From: Ianthella basta
Lineage: Eukaryota > Porifera > Demospongiae > Verongiida > Ianthellidae
Length of the DNA stretch: 64,000 bases
Reading direction: 5' to 3'
Assembly: GCA_964019415.1 (NCBI GenBank)
Contig: OZ025879.1
Coordinates: forward strand, 325,001 to 389,000
The position numbers and the translations under genes are program-made. Shown here piece by piece: positions 60,605-64,000 of this stretch (position 1 is its first letter; the number at the start of each line of letters is the position of its first letter). Below the pieces are notes generated by a model. That model had not been told where the DNA came from. It saw nothing but the letters and a program-made list of their open reading frames with translations, and searched no databases.

Positions 60605-63600
60605 CACTAGCACGGGAGACATCAGGGAAACAGTAGGGAGACAGCAGGGGGCAGTAGGGGGACAGTGGGGGGACAGTAGGGGGGATAGTGGGGGGACAGT
60701 GGAGGGGACAGTAGGGGGGACAGTAGGGGGACAGTAGGGGGACAGTGAGGGGGACAGTGGGGGGGACAGTGGGGGGAACAGTAGGAAGGACAGTGGGGGG
60801 ACAGTGGGGGGGACAGTAGGGGGGACAGTAGGAGGACAGTAGGGGCACAGTGGGGGGGACAGTAGGGGGGACAGTGGGGGGGGACAGTAGGGGGACAGTG
60901 GGGGGACAGTGGGGGGGACAGTGGGGGGGACAGTTGGGGGGACAGTGGGGGGGACAGTAGGGGGGACAGTAGGGGGGACAGTAGGGGGACAGTGGGGGGG
61001 ACAGTAGGAAGGACAGTGGGGGGGACAGTGGGGGGGACAGTGGGTGGGACAGTAGGGGGGGGACAGTAGGGGGGACAGTAGGGGGAACAGTAGGGGAGAC
61101 AGTAGGGGGGACAGTGGGGGGGACAGTAGGGGGGACAGTAGGGGGGACAGTAGGGGGGACAGTATGGGGGACAGTAGGGGGGATAGTGGGGGGGACAGTA
61201 GGGGGACAGTAGGGGGGACAGTAGGGGGGACAGTAGGAAGACAGTAGGGGAGACAGTAGGGGGGACAGTAGGGGGGACAGTAGGGGGGACAGTAGGGGGG
61301 ACGGTAGGGGGGACAGTGGAGGGGGACAGTAGGGGGGACAGTGGGGGGGACAGTAGGAAGACAGTAGGGGAGACAGTAGGGGGGACAGTAGGGGGGACAG
61401 TAGGGGGGACAGTAGGGGGGACGGTAGGGGGGACAGTGGAGGGGGACAGTAGGGGGGACAGTAGGAGGACAGTAGGGGAGACAGAAGGGGGGACAGTAGG
61501 GGGGACAGTAGGGGGGACAGTAGGGGAGACAGTAGGGGGGACAGAAGGGGGGACAGTAGGGGGGACAGTAGGGGGGACAGTAGGGGGGACAGTAAGGGGG
61601 ACCGGTAGGGGGGACAGTAGGGGAGACAGTAGGGGGGACGGTAGGGGGGACAGTGGGGGAATGGTAGGGGGGACGGTAGGGGAGACAGTAGGGGGGACAG
61701 TAGGGGGACGGTAGGGGAACAGTAGGGGAGACAGTAGGGGGGACGGTAGGGGGGACGGTAGGGGGACAGTAGGGGGGACGGTAGGGGAACAGTAGGGAAG
61801 ACAGTAGGGGGGACGGTAGGGGGGACAGTAGGGGAGACAGTAGGGGGGACAGTAAGGGGGATAGTAGGGGGGACAGTAGGGGGGACAGTAGGCGAGACAG
61901 TAGGGGGGACAGTGAAGGGGACGTTAGGGGGGACAGTAGGGGGGACAGTAGGGGGGACGGTAGGGGGGACGGTAGGGGGGACAGTAGGGGGGACAGTAGG
62001 GGGGACAGTAAGGGGGATAGTAGGGGAGACAGTAGGGGGGACAGTAGGCGAGACAGTAGGGGGGACAGTGAAGGGGACGTTAGGGGGGACAGTAGGGGGG
62101 ACAGTAGGGGGGACGTAGGGGGGACAGTAGGAGGGACGATAGGGGGGACAGTAGGGGGGACGGTAGGGGGGACGGTAGGGGGGACGGTAGGGGGGACGAT
62201 AGGGGGGACGGTAGGGGGGACGGTAGGGGGGACGAAAGGGGGGACAGTAGGGGGGACGGTAGGGGGGACGGTAGGGGGGACGGTAGGGAGGACAGTAGGG
62301 GGGACGGTAGGGGGGACGAAAGGGGGGACGAAAGGGGGGACGGTAGGGGGGACGGTAGGGGGGACGGTAGAAGGGAAGGTAGGGGGGACGGTAGGGGGGA
62401 CGGTAGGGGGGACGGTAGGGGGGACGGTAGGGAGGACAGTAGGGGGGACGGTAGGGGGGACGAAAGGGAAGACGAAAGGGGGGACGGTAGGGGGGACGGT
62501 AGGGGGGACGGTAGGGGGGAAGGTAGGGGGGACGGTAGGGGGGACGGTAGGGGGAACGGTAGGGGGGACAGTAGGGGGGACAGTAGGGGGGACGGTAGGG
62601 GGGACGGTAGGGGGGACGGTAGGGGGGACAGTAGGGGGACCGGTAGGGGGGACGGTAGGGGGGACGGTAGGGGGGACGGTAGGGGGGACAGTAGGGGGAC
62701 CGGTAGGGGGGACAGTAGGGGAGACAGTAGGAGGGACGGTAGGGGGGACAGTAGGGGGAACGGTAGGGGGGACAGTAGGGGAAACAGTAGGGGGGACGGT
62801 AGGGGGGACGGTAGGGGGGACGGTAGGGGGGACAGTAGGGGAGACAGTAGGGGGGACGGTAGGGGGGACGGTAGGGGAGACAGTAGGGGGGACGGTAGGG
62901 GGGACAGTAGGGGGGACGGTAGGGGGGACAGTAGGGGGGACAGTAGGGGAGACGGTAGGGGGGACGGTAGGGGGGACGGTAGGGGGGACAGTAGGGGAGA
63001 CAGTAGGGGGGACGGTAGGGGAAACGGTAGGGGAGACGGTAGGGGGGACGGTAGGGGGGACAGTAGGGGGGACGGTAGGGGGGACAGTAGGGGGGACAGT
63101 AGGGGAGACAGTAGGGGGGACGGTAGGGGGGACGGTAGGGGGGACAGTAGGGGAAACAGTAGGGGGAACAGTAGGGGGGACAGTAGGGGGGACAGTAAGG
63201 GGGACCAGTAGGGGGGACAGTAGGGGGGACGGTAGGGGGGACGGTAGGGGGGACGGTAGGGGAGACAGTAGGGGGGACGGCAGGGGAGACAGTAGGGGAG
63301 ACAGTAGGGGGGACAGTAGGGGGGACAGTAGGGGGGACAGTAGGGAAGATGGTAGGGGGGACAGTAGGGGGGACGGTAGGGGGGACGGTAGGGGGGACGG
63401 TAGGGGAGACAGTAGGGGGGACGGTAGGGGAGACAGTAGGGGGGACAGTAGGGGGGACGGTAGGGGGGACGGTAGGGGGGACAGTAGGGGAGATGGTAGG
63501 AGAGACAGTAGGGGGGACGGTAGGGGGGACGGTAGGGGGGACGGTAAGGGAGACAGTAGGGGGGACGGTAGGGGAGACAGTAGGGGGGACAGTAGGGGGG

Positions 63601-64000
63601 ACGGTAGGGGGGACAGTAGGGGGGACAGTAGGGGAGACGGTAGGGGGGACAGTAGGGGGGACAGTAGGGGGGACAGTAGGGGGGACAGTAGGGGGGACAG
63701 TAGGGGAGACAGTAGGGGGGACGGTAGGGGGGACGGTAGGGGGGACGGTAGGGGGGACAGTAGGGGGGACAGTAGGGGAGACAGTAGGGGGGACGGTAGG
63801 GGGGACGGTAGGGGGGACGGTAGGGGGGACAGTAGGGGGACAGTAGAGGGGACAGTAGGGGGGACGGTAGGGGGGACGGTAGGGGGGACAGTAGGGGAGA
63901 CAGTAGGGGGGACGGTAGGGGGGACAGTAGGGGGGACAGTAGGGGAGACAGTAGGGGGGACAGTAGGGGGGACAGTAAAGGGGACGGTAGGGGAGACGGT
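60605..64000. repeat. G-rich 12-bp satellite array, at least 3.4 kb, in a DARS2 intron
   Basis: About 280 units of GGGGGGACAGTA and GGGGGGACGGTA run to the window end. GTGGGGGG and shorter G-run variants dominate the first 600 bp; the CGGTA variant is frequent after about 61,650. Higher-order duplication is visible: a 120-bp block (from about 61231) recurs at 61351, and a block with GGCGAGACAG at 61891 recurs 156 bp later. The 12-bp period keeps frames open (GGTV repeated), but these are not genes. It starts about 50 bp upstream of a DARS2 acceptor and is C-rich on the sense strand. Confidence 0.97.

Noticed and set aside
61316-63846. Long open frames encoding repeated GGTV peptides
   Set aside because: They come from the 12-bp satellite period, exist in several frames and have no start, splice or composition evidence.

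Overview
This is a compact metazoan nuclear segment. Its genes include a full-length KIF1/UNC-104 kinesin, ICA1, CEP350, connecdenn (DENND1), NUP35 and a UGA-decoding SELENOF. Most are split by many short GT-AG introns and separated by only about 100-550 bp. Gene density, small introns and tandem repeats would suit a sponge or another compact-genome invertebrate; that placement is inference, since no rRNA or mitochondrial marker is present.

Layout, left to right: NUP35 (-) and SLC37A4-like sugar-phosphate exchanger (+) head to head; DENND1 (-) and folylpolyglutamate synthase FPGS (+) head to head; CEP350 (-, about 13.5 kb) and HSD17B7 (+) head to head across about 150 bp; then RPL35 (+), KIF1 (+, about 16 kb) and single-exon REXO5-like exonuclease (+) in tight tandem; ICA1 (-) and single-exon IVNS1ABP-like BTB-kelch (+) head to head; SELENOF (-) just downstream of a mitochondrial-type aspartyl-tRNA synthetase DARS2 (-). 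The DARS2 5' part lies beyond a G-rich 12-bp satellite that fills the last 3.4 kb. A small coiled-coil gene appears nested antisense in a KIF1 intron, and a short non-autonomous Helitron sits in another KIF1 intron.

The genes form no single pathway. Several concern trafficking and microtubules (KIF1, CEP350, DENND1, ICA1), others metabolism or RNA (FPGS, HSD17B7, SLC37A4, DARS2, RPL35, REXO5).

The most unusual signal is structural. Tandem repeats are repeatedly anchored at splice sites: donor-side arrays begin at the intron GT (DENND1 24 bp, FPGS 20 bp, KIF1 30 bp including the exon end), and acceptor-side arrays are long pyrimidine-rich minisatellites just upstream of AG. Two donor arrays keep the reading frame open, so each repeat carries a reusable 5' splice site.
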